A stretch of DNA of 22,478 nucleotides from Dehalococcoidia bacterium (lineage in GTDB: Bacteria; Chloroflexota; Dehalococcoidia; Lucifugimonadales; JAGWBF01): the NCBI GenBank assembly GCA_021296015.1, contig JAGWBG010000002.1, positions 1-22,478 of the forward strand, read 5' to 3'. Positions 7,883 to 15,817 of this stretch are shown piece by piece; position 1 is the stretch's first letter; every line of letters starts with the position of its first letter. Position numbers and translations under genes: made by a program. Below the pieces are notes generated by a model. It ran no database searches. It saw only the letters and a program-made list of their open reading frames with translations, and was not told where the DNA came from.

Positions 7883-8995
7883 CTATATCCTGTATACCCT
7901 GGCTGCGTTCCCACCTGCTATCTTGGCCTTCTCTTCCTCGGTGCAGTCCGCCAGAATCTCCTCAAGAATCTCCCGGCTTCTGGGGAAGGTGGACTCCACG
8001 TGGGGATAGTCCGAACCCCACTGGAGGGTGTCCACACCTATGATGTGCCGGTCCCTTATACCCAGGGCATCCTCCTGGAAGCCGATGAACACGTTGCGGC
8101 GGAAGAAGTCACTGGGAAGCATATCGTCCTTGAAGCGATACCCGCCTATTCCGGTAGACCTCTGGTTGTAGTTGTAGTCAATACGGTCCAGAAAGTGGGG
8201 TGCCCAGGACACCTCGTGCTCCACAGCTCCCACCTGTAGCTTCGGGTATCGCTCGAATACGCCGGTAAAGATCATGTCGGTGAGGGACATCCGCACGTAG
8301 TGGTCGAAGTTGACCGTGATGCCGAACCTACGATTCTCGCGGCTATCTCCCTCTCCCGAGCCGTACCTGTTGGTGGCGGCGTGCATACCAAGGGGCATCT
8401 CCAGGGCCTGGGCTGCTGCCCAGAGTGGCTCATACTCCGGCGAGTCGTACCTTCTGTCCATAGGGGGGTACACTGTTACCATCGCCCCCACAAACCCCAG
8501 GTTGGCGCAGCGTTCAAGCTCCTTTACGCCTATCCCCACGTCGTCCACGTTTATCATGGCTATGCCCTTGAGCCGCTTGGGAGCCGCGTTACAGAACTCA
8601 CCGACAAAGTCGTTGTAGGTCTTGAATACGGCATTCAAGAGCTCTCCATCCGGTACCTTGAACAGCTGAAGGCCAACGGTGGGATAGAGTATGCCCACGT
8701 CCACGCTATCCGTGTCCATGTCTTTGACCTGTTCCTCGGGGATAAATCCCCCGGGCCGGACGTTCTCAAACACGTCTATGCCTTTTATCTCCTCCGGGTT
8801 GTCAAACCTCTTGCCCACGTTGGTCCCCAGAGATAGACCCTGTCCCATGACGCTGTCGCAGACCCATATCTGGCCGTCTTCAATGGGCATTATCTGCGGG
8901 CACCTGTCCTTGTACTTACTCTCGATTCTGCTGGTCCAGAGGTCCGGCGGCTCATAAATGTGGCTATCCGACGATATGATTCTGTAGTCAGACAT
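7883..8995 (-). CDS. Amidohydrolase family 2 protein
   Basis: 370-residue metal-dependent hydrolase/decarboxylase-like TIM barrel (amidohydrolase_2, ACMSD-related). Visible signatures are the N-terminal ISSDSHIYEPPDLW with the metal-site His, MPLGMHAATNRYG in mid-protein, GAVEHEVSWAPHFLDRIDYN, and the C-terminal LQWGSDYPHVESTFP with the catalytic/metal Asp. Members hydrolyse or decarboxylate cyclic and aromatic acids. ATG 8995 is chosen over 9037 because AGGAGG lies about 6 nt upstream on the minus strand and homologous proteins begin near this point. The promoter at 9081-9109 is divergent from that of the next amidohydrolase. No partner gene is in the same operon. Confidence 0.9.
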   Translation of the reverse strand: MSDYRIISSDSHIYEPPDLWTSRIESKYKDRCPQIMPIEDGQIWVCDSVMGQGLSLGTNVGKRFDNPEEIKGIDVFENVRPGGFIPEEQVKDMDTDSVDVGILYPTVGLQLFKVPDGELLNAVFKTYNDFVGEFCNAAPKRLKGIAMINVDDVGIGVKELERCANLGFVGAMVTVYPPMDRRYDSPEYEPLWAAAQALEMPLGMHAATNRYGSGEGDSRENRRFGITVNFDHYVRMSLTDMIFTGVFERYPKLQVGAVEHEVSWAPHFLDRIDYNYNQRSTGIGGYRFKDDMLPSDFFRRNVFIGFQEDALGIRDRHIIGVDTLQWGSDYPHVESTFPRSREILEEILADCTEEEKAKIAGGNAARVYRI

Positions 8996-9080
8996 AGCTG
9001 CCTCCTTGTCTTTTGTTTCGGTCGAGGAATCGGGCATTAAACCGTACCCGACCAGGGAGCGGTCTCAACTATTGAGAGCA

Positions 9081-9109
9081 ATTGTAGTGACACATCCCAG
9101 GGTAGTCAA
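9081..9109 (-). promoter_or_regulatory. Sigma70-type promoter of the amidohydrolase_2 gene
   Basis: Minus strand TTGACT (9109-9104), 17-nt spacer, TACAAT (9086-9081). The leader to ATG 8995 is about 80 nt. It lies back to back with the + strand promoter at 9151-9179. Confidence 0.75.
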
Positions 9110-9150
9110 GCATCAAGCCGGACCGGGCAGTCCAAGAGTGTAACCACACG

Positions 9151-9179
9151 TTGACGGTGCTCACAGGCATCACTATAAT
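9151..9179 (+). promoter_or_regulatory. Sigma70-type promoter of the amidohydrolase/enoyl-CoA hydratase operon
   Basis: TTGACG (9151-9156), 17-nt spacer, perfect TATAAT (9174-9179). The predicted start near 9186 leaves about 60 nt to ATG 9246. Confidence 0.8.
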
Positions 9180-9245
9180 TGCCTCATCAAGTACGACGTT
9201 CCGTGGAGACATTCAGATTGGATTTGGATAATTAAGGGGGTGTAC

Positions 9246-10547
9246 ATGGGCGGCAACAGCAAAAAGACTATGGTAATCCGAAACGGCACACTGATAGACG
9301 GCTCCGGAAGTCAAGCCACTCAAAACGAGGCGATAGTGATTGAGGGAGACCGTATCAGGAGCACAGGCCGGCTACCAGGTGACGTGAACCTGGAGGACAG
9401 GGACACAGTACAGGTTATAGATGCTTCGGGGCAGTGGATAATGCCCGGCCTCATAGATAGCCATTGCCATCTCTCCTTCGGGTTTCCCCAGATGTCAGGG
9501 GTGGAATCTGCCAGGGGGACAACCAGCCCCGAGTTCAGCGCCCTCCGAGCGGCAAAGAACGCTCAGACGATACTGCGTTCCGGTGTGACGGGCGTATCCG
9601 TGCCCGGCGGGACCTGGTTCATAGACGTGGCCGTCCGTGATGCCATAACCGCCGGTCTCATAGAGGGGCCTCGCATTGCCTGTGCGGGGCGTTTCATCGT
9701 CACCTACGGCGGCATAACCGACAGCGAGCCCTCCTGGGTAGGCACGCCGGAGCACGTCAACGGTGTGCTCGCCAACAGCGTGTCCGAGATGATTACCGAG
9801 GTACGAAGGCAGTGCAAGCATGGCGTGGACTTCATCAAGATAGCGGACAGCACCTGGGGCGACACGCAGACTATATCAAAAGATGAACTGACGGCCATCG
9901 CCGATGAGGCACACCGCAGGAACGCCAGAGTCACTATTCACTCGCGAGGCTCGGACTCGACCCGTGCAGCTGCGGAGGCGGGCATTGACTGGATTATGCA
10001 CGCCGACCTGGCGACGGAGTCGGACCTGGATGCGGTGGCCGAGGCCGGGACCCGGATTGTGCCAACCATCACCGCGTTGGAGCATTTCCTCGAGATAGGC
10101 ACGGAGTTCAGCCGAAGCCAGAGGGAAATGGATGTTATAAAGCGCAACATGAATGGGGCCGTGGGCGTCCTGGAGAGGGCGCGAGCACTGGGTATCAAGG
10201 TGCTGTGCGGGACTGACACAGGCAACTCCCCTGTGATGCCTTACGGGGAGCTTCACGCCAGAGAGCCGGAGATACTGGTCCGGTGCGGGGGCTACACCCC
10301 TATGGAGGCCATAGTGTCCTGTACCAGGGACAACGCCTTCGCAATAGGACTGGAGAACGAGGTTGGTGTGATTGAGGGGGGCAACCTGGCCGACATTATC
10401 ATCCTGAAGGCCGACCCCCTGGCAGATATACGGGTCCTGCAGGGTGGCCGGAACCTTGCCGCGGTCATCAAAGGCGGCAAGATAGTGGACCTGAACGGCC
10501 GTGAGGCTGAAGAGGGCACGCTAGAGCTACAGGAGGCGGCGGTCTAA
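9246..10547 (+). CDS. Amidohydrolase (imidazolonepropionase-like)
   Basis: 433-residue metal-dependent hydrolase. The N-terminal beta-sandwich (VIRNGTLIDGSG) is followed by the HxH metal motif in MPGLIDSHCHLSFG. A conserved Lys lies in VDFIKIADSTWGD, metal His residues in RVTIHSRG and WIMHADL, and the catalytic Asp in VLCGTDTGNSP. The C-terminal sandwich returns with EGGNLADIIIL. The metal-site set looks complete, so it should be active. Relatives cleave C-N bonds in rings (imidazolonepropionase) or dipeptide and hydantoin-like amides; the substrate is not deducible. ATG 9246 is chosen because AAGGGGG (9234-9240) is 5 nt upstream; GTG 9240 overlaps that site. The next gene starts 49 nt after the stop and is probably co-transcribed. 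Confidence 0.92.
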   Translation: MGGNSKKTMVIRNGTLIDGSGSQATQNEAIVIEGDRIRSTGRLPGDVNLEDRDTVQVIDASGQWIMPGLIDSHCHLSFGFPQMSGVESARGTTSPEFSALRAAKNAQTILRSGVTGVSVPGGTWFIDVAVRDAITAGLIEGPRIACAGRFIVTYGGITDSEPSWVGTPEHVNGVLANSVSEMITEVRRQCKHGVDFIKIADSTWGDTQTISKDELTAIADEAHRRNARVTIHSRGSDSTRAAAEAGIDWIMHADLATESDLDAVAEAGTRIVPTITALEHFLEIGTEFSRSQREMDVIKRNMNGAVGVLERARALGIKVLCGTDTGNSPVMPYGELHAREPEILVRCGGYTPMEAIVSCTRDNAFAIGLENEVGVIEGGNLADIIILKADPLADIRVLQGGRNLAAVIKGGKIVDLNGREAEEGTLELQEAAV

Positions 10548-10596
10548 GGGGGAGTTTCTAAAGGGGCGTTAAACATCCGGTGAAAGGAGCCTGCCG

Positions 10597-11418
10597 TTGG
10601 ACTTCCGGAACCTCATCTATGAGCGTGAGAACTCTATCTGCTACCTGACTCTGAATCGCCCTGAGAAACTGAACGCCATGAACGCCGACCTGCTATTCGA
10701 GCTACGGGAGGCGCTGACTACCATCGAGGCCGACCCTGAAATCCGTGTGGTGATTCTCACAGGGGCTGGACGGGCTTTCTCTGCAGGCTTCGACATCCAG
10801 CGGGGGCCGGATAACCCGGACCCTCAGGAAACCCAGCCCGACGCCTGGCGGGAGCACCTCAAAGGCCACATAGACACCTTCATGATGATATGGAACCTGA
10901 GCAAGCCGGTCATCGCCGCCGTCAACGGCTATGCCCTAGCCGGAGCCTGCGAGTTAGTCCAGGTCTGCGACATCAAAATCGCGTCCGAGAGGGCGGTACT
11001 GGGTGAGCCGGAAATACGCGCCGGCGTCGGGCCTCCCCTGCTCATTACTCCCTTCAGCGTGGGCATGGCCAAGGCTAAGGAGCTACTGCTTACGGGTGAC
11101 ACGATTGATGCCCACGAGGCGGCACGACTGGGAATGATTAACAGGGTAGTGCCCCATGACCAGCTCATGACGGAGTGCGAGCGCACAGCCCGCAAAATCA
11201 CCCGAATATCCCAGGTTGGCGTGAAGATGAGCAAAATCGCCGTGAACCGGGCACTGGAAGGGATGGGGTTCCTGTCTTCCATAGAGCACAACCTGGAACT
11301 GATGGTACATTTCGACACCAGCAGCACGCCGGAGCAAGAGGAGTTCAATGCGGTCCGGCGGGAAAAGGGACTGAAGGCCGCCCTGGAATGGCGGGACGCC
11401 CGCTTTAGAGACCTGTGA
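10597..11418 (+). CDS. Enoyl-CoA hydratase/isomerase family protein
   Basis: 273-residue crotonase-fold enzyme, expected to act on CoA thioesters in the cytoplasm. LNRPEKLNAMN (19-29) and GAGRAFSAGFDI (56-67, oxyanion hole), GYALAGACELVQVCDIKIAS (111-130) and LGEPEI (135-140) are characteristic. Both glutamates used by classical enoyl-CoA hydratase are present (E119, E139). The usual glycine-rich GGTQRL region after them is replaced by GVGPPLLITPF (143-153), so a reaction other than textbook crotonase hydration is possible. The TTG start is supported by AAGGAG (10584-10589) with 7-nt spacing and by the family's usual N-terminus. It follows the amidohydrolase by 49 nt, probably as one operon. 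Confidence 0.92.
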   Translation: MDFRNLIYERENSICYLTLNRPEKLNAMNADLLFELREALTTIEADPEIRVVILTGAGRAFSAGFDIQRGPDNPDPQETQPDAWREHLKGHIDTFMMIWNLSKPVIAAVNGYALAGACELVQVCDIKIASERAVLGEPEIRAGVGPPLLITPFSVGMAKAKELLLTGDTIDAHEAARLGMINRVVPHDQLMTECERTARKITRISQVGVKMSKIAVNRALEGMGFLSSIEHNLELMVHFDTSSTPEQEEFNAVRREKGLKAALEWRDARFRDL

Positions 11419-11435
11419 ACGATTGCAGCCTGTTA

Positions 11436-11444
11436 TGCTAAAAT
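11436..11444 (+). promoter_or_regulatory. Possible extended -10 promoter for the molybdopterin-subunit gene
   Basis: TGCTAAAAT matches an extended -10 box; the -35 region is poor. It would give a leader of about 185 nt that contains the palindromic element at 11489-11557. Confidence 0.35.
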
Positions 11445-11488
11445 CGTAAAGACGTGGAAAACTACACATTTCGCTCCGGTCTGCATCA

Positions 11489-11557
11489 CGTCATTCTGGC
11501 GAAAGCCAGAATCCAAGAAGCCGCGGACGTGGATTCCGGCCTTGAGCCGGAATGACG
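11489..11557. repeat. Palindromic repeat element (REP-like), copy 2
   Basis: Terminal CGTCATTC and GAATGACG are a perfect inverted repeat. Inside are two hairpins: ATTCTGGC (11493-11500)/GCCAGAAT (11505-11512) with loop gaaa, and ATTCCGGC (11533-11540)/GCCGGAAT (11546-11553) with loop cttga. The units match those of the element at 2026-2112 but in the opposite order, as expected if the element is inverted. It lies between two + strand genes. Confidence 0.85.
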
Positions 11558-11637
11558 GAGGGTTGTTCACAAAGGTTTCTGGTGAGGATGGGACCGGGGA
11601 GTGAGGGTATAGCCGGGAAGATGGAGGTGAAGGTGCA

Positions 11638-13944
11638 ATGGCTTCCAACATAGTGTTATCTACTCAGGAGTACAACGTGGTGGGAACCAGGCCCATCCGT
11701 CACGACGGAACGGACAAGGTGACGGGCCGTGCTCAGTTCGGTGCCGACATAAACCTGCCGGGACTTCTGCATGGCAAGGTCCTCAGAAGCCCCCACGCCC
11801 ATGCACGCATCCTTTCCATTGACGTCAGCCGGGCGCTGGCCTTGCCTGGGGTTAGGGCCGTGGTGACCTCCGCAGACCTCCCCCGGCTATCGGGCCAAGT
11901 GGCCGACCTGGAAGAGGCCGCAATGGTAACGTTGAAGTATCGGAGCGACAATTGCCTGGCATCGGATAAAGTGCTTTACAAGGGCCATGCCGTGGCGGCA
12001 GTGGCAGCCACCAGTCCCCACATAGCCGATGAGGCCCTGGCGCTGATAGATGTGGAGTACGAGGTCTTGCCTCCCGTCTTCAACGTGCTGGACGCCATGA
12101 AGGAGGACGCACCCATTCTTCATGAGGACGTCTTCACCACGGACATGAGCGGCGAAATTGCCAACGTAGCCAGCAACATCGCCTCCCATTTCATCACGGA
12201 GATAGGAGACGTTGAGGCAGGCTTCGCCGAGGCTGACGTGATAGTGGAGCGGGAATATGAGACAGGTATGGTACATCAGGGATATATCGAGCCTCATAAC
12301 GCCACCGCATTGTGGCACGCCGATGACAACATTACCATCTGGTGCAGCAGCCAGGGCCAATTCAACATAAGGGACCAGTCGGCACAGATTCTCGGTATCC
12401 CGGTGTCGAAGATTAAGGTCATCCCCATGGAGATCGGCGGCGGGTTCGGAGGAAAGAACACTCCGTACCTGGAGCCTATCGCTGCCATCCTTTCCAGGAA
12501 GACCGGCCGCCCGGTGAAGCTGACCATGGGCCGGGCGGAGGTGTTCGAGGCAACCGGCCCCACTTCGGGCGGCTATCTGAGGGTGAAAATCGGCGTCAAC
12601 AAAGAGGGGCGCATAACTGCGGCGGGCGCTTATCTGGCCTACGAAGCGGGCGCTTATCCGGGGTCTATGGTAAACATCGGCGCTATGTGCATATTCGGCC
12701 CCTTCGACGTTCCCAACGCCCGCGTAGAGGGGTATGACGTGGTGGTGAACAAGCCCAAGACCGCCCCCTACAGAGCGCCCGGAGCGCCCGCGGCAGCTTT
12801 CGCCACGGAGACGGTGGTGGATGAGATTTGTGAAAAGATTGGCATGGACCCTCTGGAATTCCGCCTGCTCAACGGTGCCAGGGAGGGCGGTCAACGGATT
12901 GGTGGCCCCCGGTATCTACGCATAGGCTGTCTGGAAACCGTCCGAGCGGCCAAGGAACACGAGCACTATTCAACTCCCCTTGAAAAGCCAATTTCCTCAA
13001 ACGGTTCAAGCAGGCGACGTGGCCGGGGAGTTGCCGGCGGCTTCTGGATTACCGCATCCGGCCAGGCCAGCGCCGTAGCCGGAGTGAACCCCGACGGCAC
13101 CGTGAGCCTGATAGAGGGTTCGCCCGACATCGGAGGCTCCAGGGCGGTCTTAGCCATGCAGCTTGCGGAGGTGCTGGGCATCGCCGCTGAGGACGTGCGG
13201 CCCATGGTGGTGGACACGGACTCGGTGGGCTATACCTCTACCACTACTGGAAGCGGCGTGGCCTTCAAGACCGGATGGGCCTGCTACGAGGCAGCCCAGG
13301 ATGTGAAGCGGCAGATGATAAAGCGAGCGGCCAGGATATGGGACGTTCCTGCCGATGACGTGGCTTACTCCGACGGCGTGCTCTCCCACAGGTCTGACCC
13401 GGAGCTACGTCTCACCTTCAAGGAGATGGCTGCCCGATTGAATTCCACCGGCGGCCCCATTGCCGGACGCGCCACGGTAAACCCGTCGGGGGTGGGCGGT
13501 GCCTTTGCGGTCCACCTTGTGGACGTGGAGGTGGACACCGAGACCGGCAAGGTGGATATATTGCGGTTCACGGCGTTGCAGGACGTAGGGAAGGCCATCC
13601 ATCCCAGCTACGTGGAAGGGCAGATACAGGGTGGGGTGGTCCAGGGCATTGGCTGGGCGCTTAACGAGGAGTATTTCTACAACGACAGGGGCGAGATGGT
13701 CAACTCCAGCTTCCTGGACTACCGGATGCCCACCAGTCTTGACTTGCCTATGATAGACACGGTAATCGTGGAGGTGGCGAATCCGGGCCACCCCTACGGT
13801 GTCCGTGGGGTGGGGGAAATGCCCATCGTGCCCCCTATGGCAGCCATATCCAACGCCATCTACGACGCCGTCGGTATCCGGTTGCGGACTCTGCCCATGA
13901 GTCCCGGCAAGGTGCTGGAAGCCCTGTGGGAGAAGGGGTGCTAG
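11638..13944 (+). CDS. Xanthine dehydrogenase family molybdopterin-binding subunit
   Basis: 768-residue large (molybdenum) subunit of the xanthine oxidase family, which hydroxylates C-H bonds in heterocycles, aldehydes or aromatic CoA esters with electrons passed through partner Fe-S and FAD subunits. Cofactor features: RHDGTDKVTGRAQFGADI (21-38), Gln239 in CSSQGQFNI, GGGFGGK (267-273), PYRAPGAP (377-384), GSGVAFKTG, and the catalytic Glu727 in GVRGVGEMP. The form I CO dehydrogenase loop with active-site Cys (AYxCSFR) is absent, so this is not a form I CoxL. The small (2Fe-2S) and medium (FAD) subunits are not adjacent. Start ATG has GGAGGTGA 7 nt upstream. Its stop overlaps the stop of the convergent cupin gene within CTAG (13941-13944). 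Exact substrate unknown. Confidence 0.93.
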   Translation: MASNIVLSTQEYNVVGTRPIRHDGTDKVTGRAQFGADINLPGLLHGKVLRSPHAHARILSIDVSRALALPGVRAVVTSADLPRLSGQVADLEEAAMVTLKYRSDNCLASDKVLYKGHAVAAVAATSPHIADEALALIDVEYEVLPPVFNVLDAMKEDAPILHEDVFTTDMSGEIANVASNIASHFITEIGDVEAGFAEADVIVEREYETGMVHQGYIEPHNATALWHADDNITIWCSSQGQFNIRDQSAQILGIPVSKIKVIPMEIGGGFGGKNTPYLEPIAAILSRKTGRPVKLTMGRAEVFEATGPTSGGYLRVKIGVNKEGRITAAGAYLAYEAGAYPGSMVNIGAMCIFGPFDVPNARVEGYDVVVNKPKTAPYRAPGAPAAAFATETVVDEICEKIGMDPLEFRLLNGAREGGQRIGGPRYLRIGCLETVRAAKEHEHYSTPLEKPISSNGSSRRRGRGVAGGFWITASGQASAVAGVNPDGTVSLIEGSPDIGGSRAVLAMQLAEVLGIAAEDVRPMVVDTDSVGYTSTTTGSGVAFKTGWACYEAAQDVKRQMIKRAARIWDVPADDVAYSDGVLSHRSDPELRLTFKEMAARLNSTGGPIAGRATVNPSGVGGAFAVHLVDVEVDTETGKVDILRFTALQDVGKAIHPSYVEGQIQGGVVQGIGWALNEEYFYNDRGEMVNSSFLDYRMPTSLDLPMIDTVIVEVANPGHPYGVRGVGEMPIVPPMAAISNAIYDAVGIRLRTLPMSPGKVLEALWEKGC

Positions 13945-14279
13945 TCGGCCAGGGGAACGACGGCCGTAATGCTGGGGCCGCTGCTTACAACCCGGGTTGT
14001 ATGTCCCTGGCCCGTCGTATCCTCCACCAAGCGGGCGTCTCCCGCTCCGAACCTGTGCAGGCTCCCGTCGCCCAGGCCTATCTCCAACTCCCCCGATAGG
14101 GATATGACGTACTGACGGCGGGGCGCCGGGTGCCAGTCTATGAAGTTGCCCGGAGGAGATTCCTGAAACATGATGCCCGTAGTGGGCCTCAGCGACTTGA
14201 GTTCAGGTTGCCCGCCCAGGTCCACGCTCTCAATGTGGGACTGGCCGTCGTTGCCAGTGTACAGCCGGTAGATGCCCAT
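13941..14279 (-). CDS. Small cupin-domain protein
   Basis: 112-residue single-domain cupin. WHPAPRRQYVISLSGELEIGLGDG (residues about 49-72) is cupin motif 1, with an unusual W-H-x-A-P-R-R-Q-Y in place of H-x-H, and HRFGAGDARLVEDTTGQGHTT is the second half including the G-D and late His. Loss of one metal His of motif 1 makes the metal site uncertain; H50 and H91-region His remain. Small cupins bind or transform small metabolites or act as sensors; the role here is unknown. The start has GGGGGAGG about 8 nt upstream. It follows the FMN hydroxyacid oxidase gene on the same strand after 95 nt and is probably in its operon. Its stop shares CTAG with the opposing gene. Confidence 0.82.
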   Translation of the reverse strand: MGIYRLYTGNDGQSHIESVDLGGQPELKSLRPTTGIMFQESPPGNFIDWHPAPRRQYVISLSGELEIGLGDGSLHRFGAGDARLVEDTTGQGHTTRVVSSGPSITAVVPLAD

Positions 14280-14374
14280 GAGAATGCCTCCCCCCGTGTA
14301 GATAGTCTATTCAGCGTCGCCGGCAGTATAGCACGAGATAAATGCGCTGGCTAGATTCGGGCTGGCCATAGGGT

Positions 14375-15502
14375 CTAAAGGCGGGGGAGGCGGATGTCCC
14401 TGGGCTGTTCCAGCACGGATGCCAGGGGCGATACGGTCCCCAGCAGTCCGATGTCTATGCTGTCTATCGTAGACCGCCCGCACATGCCCATAGATATGTC
14501 CAACTCATCCCGCAGCATCTCCAGAACGGCGCGGACTCCGGCCTCACCATCTGCTGCCAGACCCCAGAACAGAGGTCGCCCGATGAGAACGGCCCTGGCA
14601 CCAAGGGCCAGCGCTTTCAGCACGTCCGTACCCCGCCTTATGCCACCGTCCATGTAGACTTCAACTTGCCCGTCTACCGCAGCGACGACTTCGGGAAGTA
14701 CCTCGATGGTGGCGAAGGTAGTGTCCAGCTGACGAGCGCCATGATTGGAAACTATCAGGGCTTTCACCCCGTGCTCGGCGCACAGGCGGGCGTCCTCTCC
14801 CGTCATTATCCCCTTCACCAGCAACGGCAACGGGGTATTTGCGGCCAGCCAGTCCAACTCGGACCAGGTTGCTGCTCGGTTTATCAGCTCGTTTACCCCC
14901 CTGGGTGCATCCGAGCTAAGGTTCCACCAGCATTCTGCCAAGGCCACGCTCCCCGCGTAGTTGGGTGAAGGCTGGCCGGTGTAGTTGTTGCGGATATTGC
15001 GCTCCCGTTTGGCTCGAATCGAGGAATCTAGGGTGATACACAGGGCACAGTACCCCGCTTCCTGGGCGCGTTGGGCCATCAACGTGGTAAGTCCCCGGTC
15101 CTGGAACAGGTATTGCTGGAACCAGATAGGCCCGGTCGCTGCCTCGGCAACCTCCTCCATGGTGTAGGTCGAGCCGGAACTGAGCACCATGACAGTACCC
15201 ATGGCGCCCGCCGCCCTGGCGGTGGCAAGCTCGCCCTCGGGGTGTGCCCTGCCGTGACCGCCGGAGGGGTCGGCCATAATGGGAAACTCAATCCTCTGTC
15301 CCAGCACCCTGGTGCTCAAGTCACGGTGTTCCACGTCAACCAACATCCGGGGACGTAGCATTATGGAGTCAAAGGCGGCGCGGGTCCTCCTCAGAGTAAT
15401 CTCATCCGCTGCCCCACCCGCAACAAAGTCATATTCGGGCAGCGTCATCCTCTCCTTGGCAATGGTCTCGTACTCATAGATGTTCACAGGCTCCGTAGTC
15501 AT
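14375..15502 (-). CDS. FMN-dependent alpha-hydroxyacid oxidase/dehydrogenase
   Basis: 375-residue flavoprotein of the glycolate oxidase / lactate dehydrogenase / hydroxymandelate oxidase family, which oxidises 2-hydroxyacids to 2-oxoacids. FMN and active-site motifs are intact: WFQQYLFQDR, LLVKGIMTGEDA (flavin-contacting Lys), SNHGARQLD with the catalytic His and substrate Arg, and MDGGIRRGTDVLKALALGARAVLIGRP, which binds the phosphate. In the N-terminal motif the tyrosine matching spinach Tyr24 is Phe (YDFVAGGA), as I recall also for hydroxymandelate-oxidase-like members. ATG 15502 is chosen over 15538 because GAGGTGA lies upstream and family members begin near TTEPVNIYEYE. It is followed by a cupin gene. 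No membrane anchor is seen, so it is soluble; the electron acceptor is not determined. Confidence 0.93.
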   Translation of the reverse strand: MTTEPVNIYEYETIAKERMTLPEYDFVAGGAADEITLRRTRAAFDSIMLRPRMLVDVEHRDLSTRVLGQRIEFPIMADPSGGHGRAHPEGELATARAAGAMGTVMVLSSGSTYTMEEVAEAATGPIWFQQYLFQDRGLTTLMAQRAQEAGYCALCITLDSSIRAKRERNIRNNYTGQPSPNYAGSVALAECWWNLSSDAPRGVNELINRAATWSELDWLAANTPLPLLVKGIMTGEDARLCAEHGVKALIVSNHGARQLDTTFATIEVLPEVVAAVDGQVEVYMDGGIRRGTDVLKALALGARAVLIGRPLFWGLAADGEAGVRAVLEMLRDELDISMGMCGRSTIDSIDIGLLGTVSPLASVLEQPRDIRLPRL

Positions 15503-15576
15503 AGCTATTTCACCTCGGCAATCAACTCTCAGGGTCATCAGACTAACTGCCTTACCTGCAGATATGAGACCGGCAT

Positions 15577-15605
15577 ATTATATTCGAGATTTGATACTTA
15601 GTCAC
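15577..15605 (-). promoter_or_regulatory. Promoter of the hydroxyacid oxidase-cupin operon
   Basis: Minus strand GTGACT (15605-15600), 17-nt spacer, perfect TATAAT (15582-15577). Leader to ATG 15502 is about 70 nt. Confidence 0.55.
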
Positions 15606-15670
15606 CATCACGGGAATGACGGGGTGAATCCTTGACGGTCGAAAAATCCCGTAGGAACGAGGTTATATCC

Positions 15671-15699
15671 TTGACATGGCTATGGGGTGCCACTACAAT
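15671..15699 (+). promoter_or_regulatory. Near-consensus promoter of the biotin carboxylase operon
   Basis: Perfect TTGACA (15671-15676), 17-nt spacer, TACAAT (15694-15699). The predicted start near 15706 gives a leader of about 112 nt. No other strong promoter is visible before uvrA, so uvrA may be expressed from here too. Confidence 0.8.
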
Positions 15700-15817
15700 C
15701 CCTCTCATCGGGCACGGTTCCACACTCCGGCCCCAAGCCCCATAGTGCTGAAGACGTACACCGAGAGTCTTCATAATAGCGCCTCAGTGCCCCGTTGGGA
15801 AAGGCAAGGAGCGCCCA

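Larger units (their letters stand above)
15503..15817. other. Divergent intergenic region with two promoters
   Basis: This 315-nt gap separates the hydroxyacid oxidase and biotin carboxylase genes. It holds a minus-strand promoter (15577-15605), a fragment CGGGAATGACGG at 15611-15622 similar to the end of the palindromic repeats, and a near-consensus plus-strand promoter (15671-15699). The last 110 nt form the leader of the carboxylase operon; I see no further gene. Confidence 0.6.

Noticed and set aside
11887..12894. Long - strand open frame inside the molybdopterin-subunit gene
   Set aside because: Antisense shadow of a gene with clear conserved motifs.
11638..13944. CO dehydrogenase form I large subunit (coxL)
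   Set aside because: The AYxCSFR active-site loop is missing and no coxM/coxS neighbours are present.
15611..15622. Third copy of the palindromic repeat
   Set aside because: Only about 10-12 bases resemble the element end; no paired arm is visible, so it is at most a fragment.
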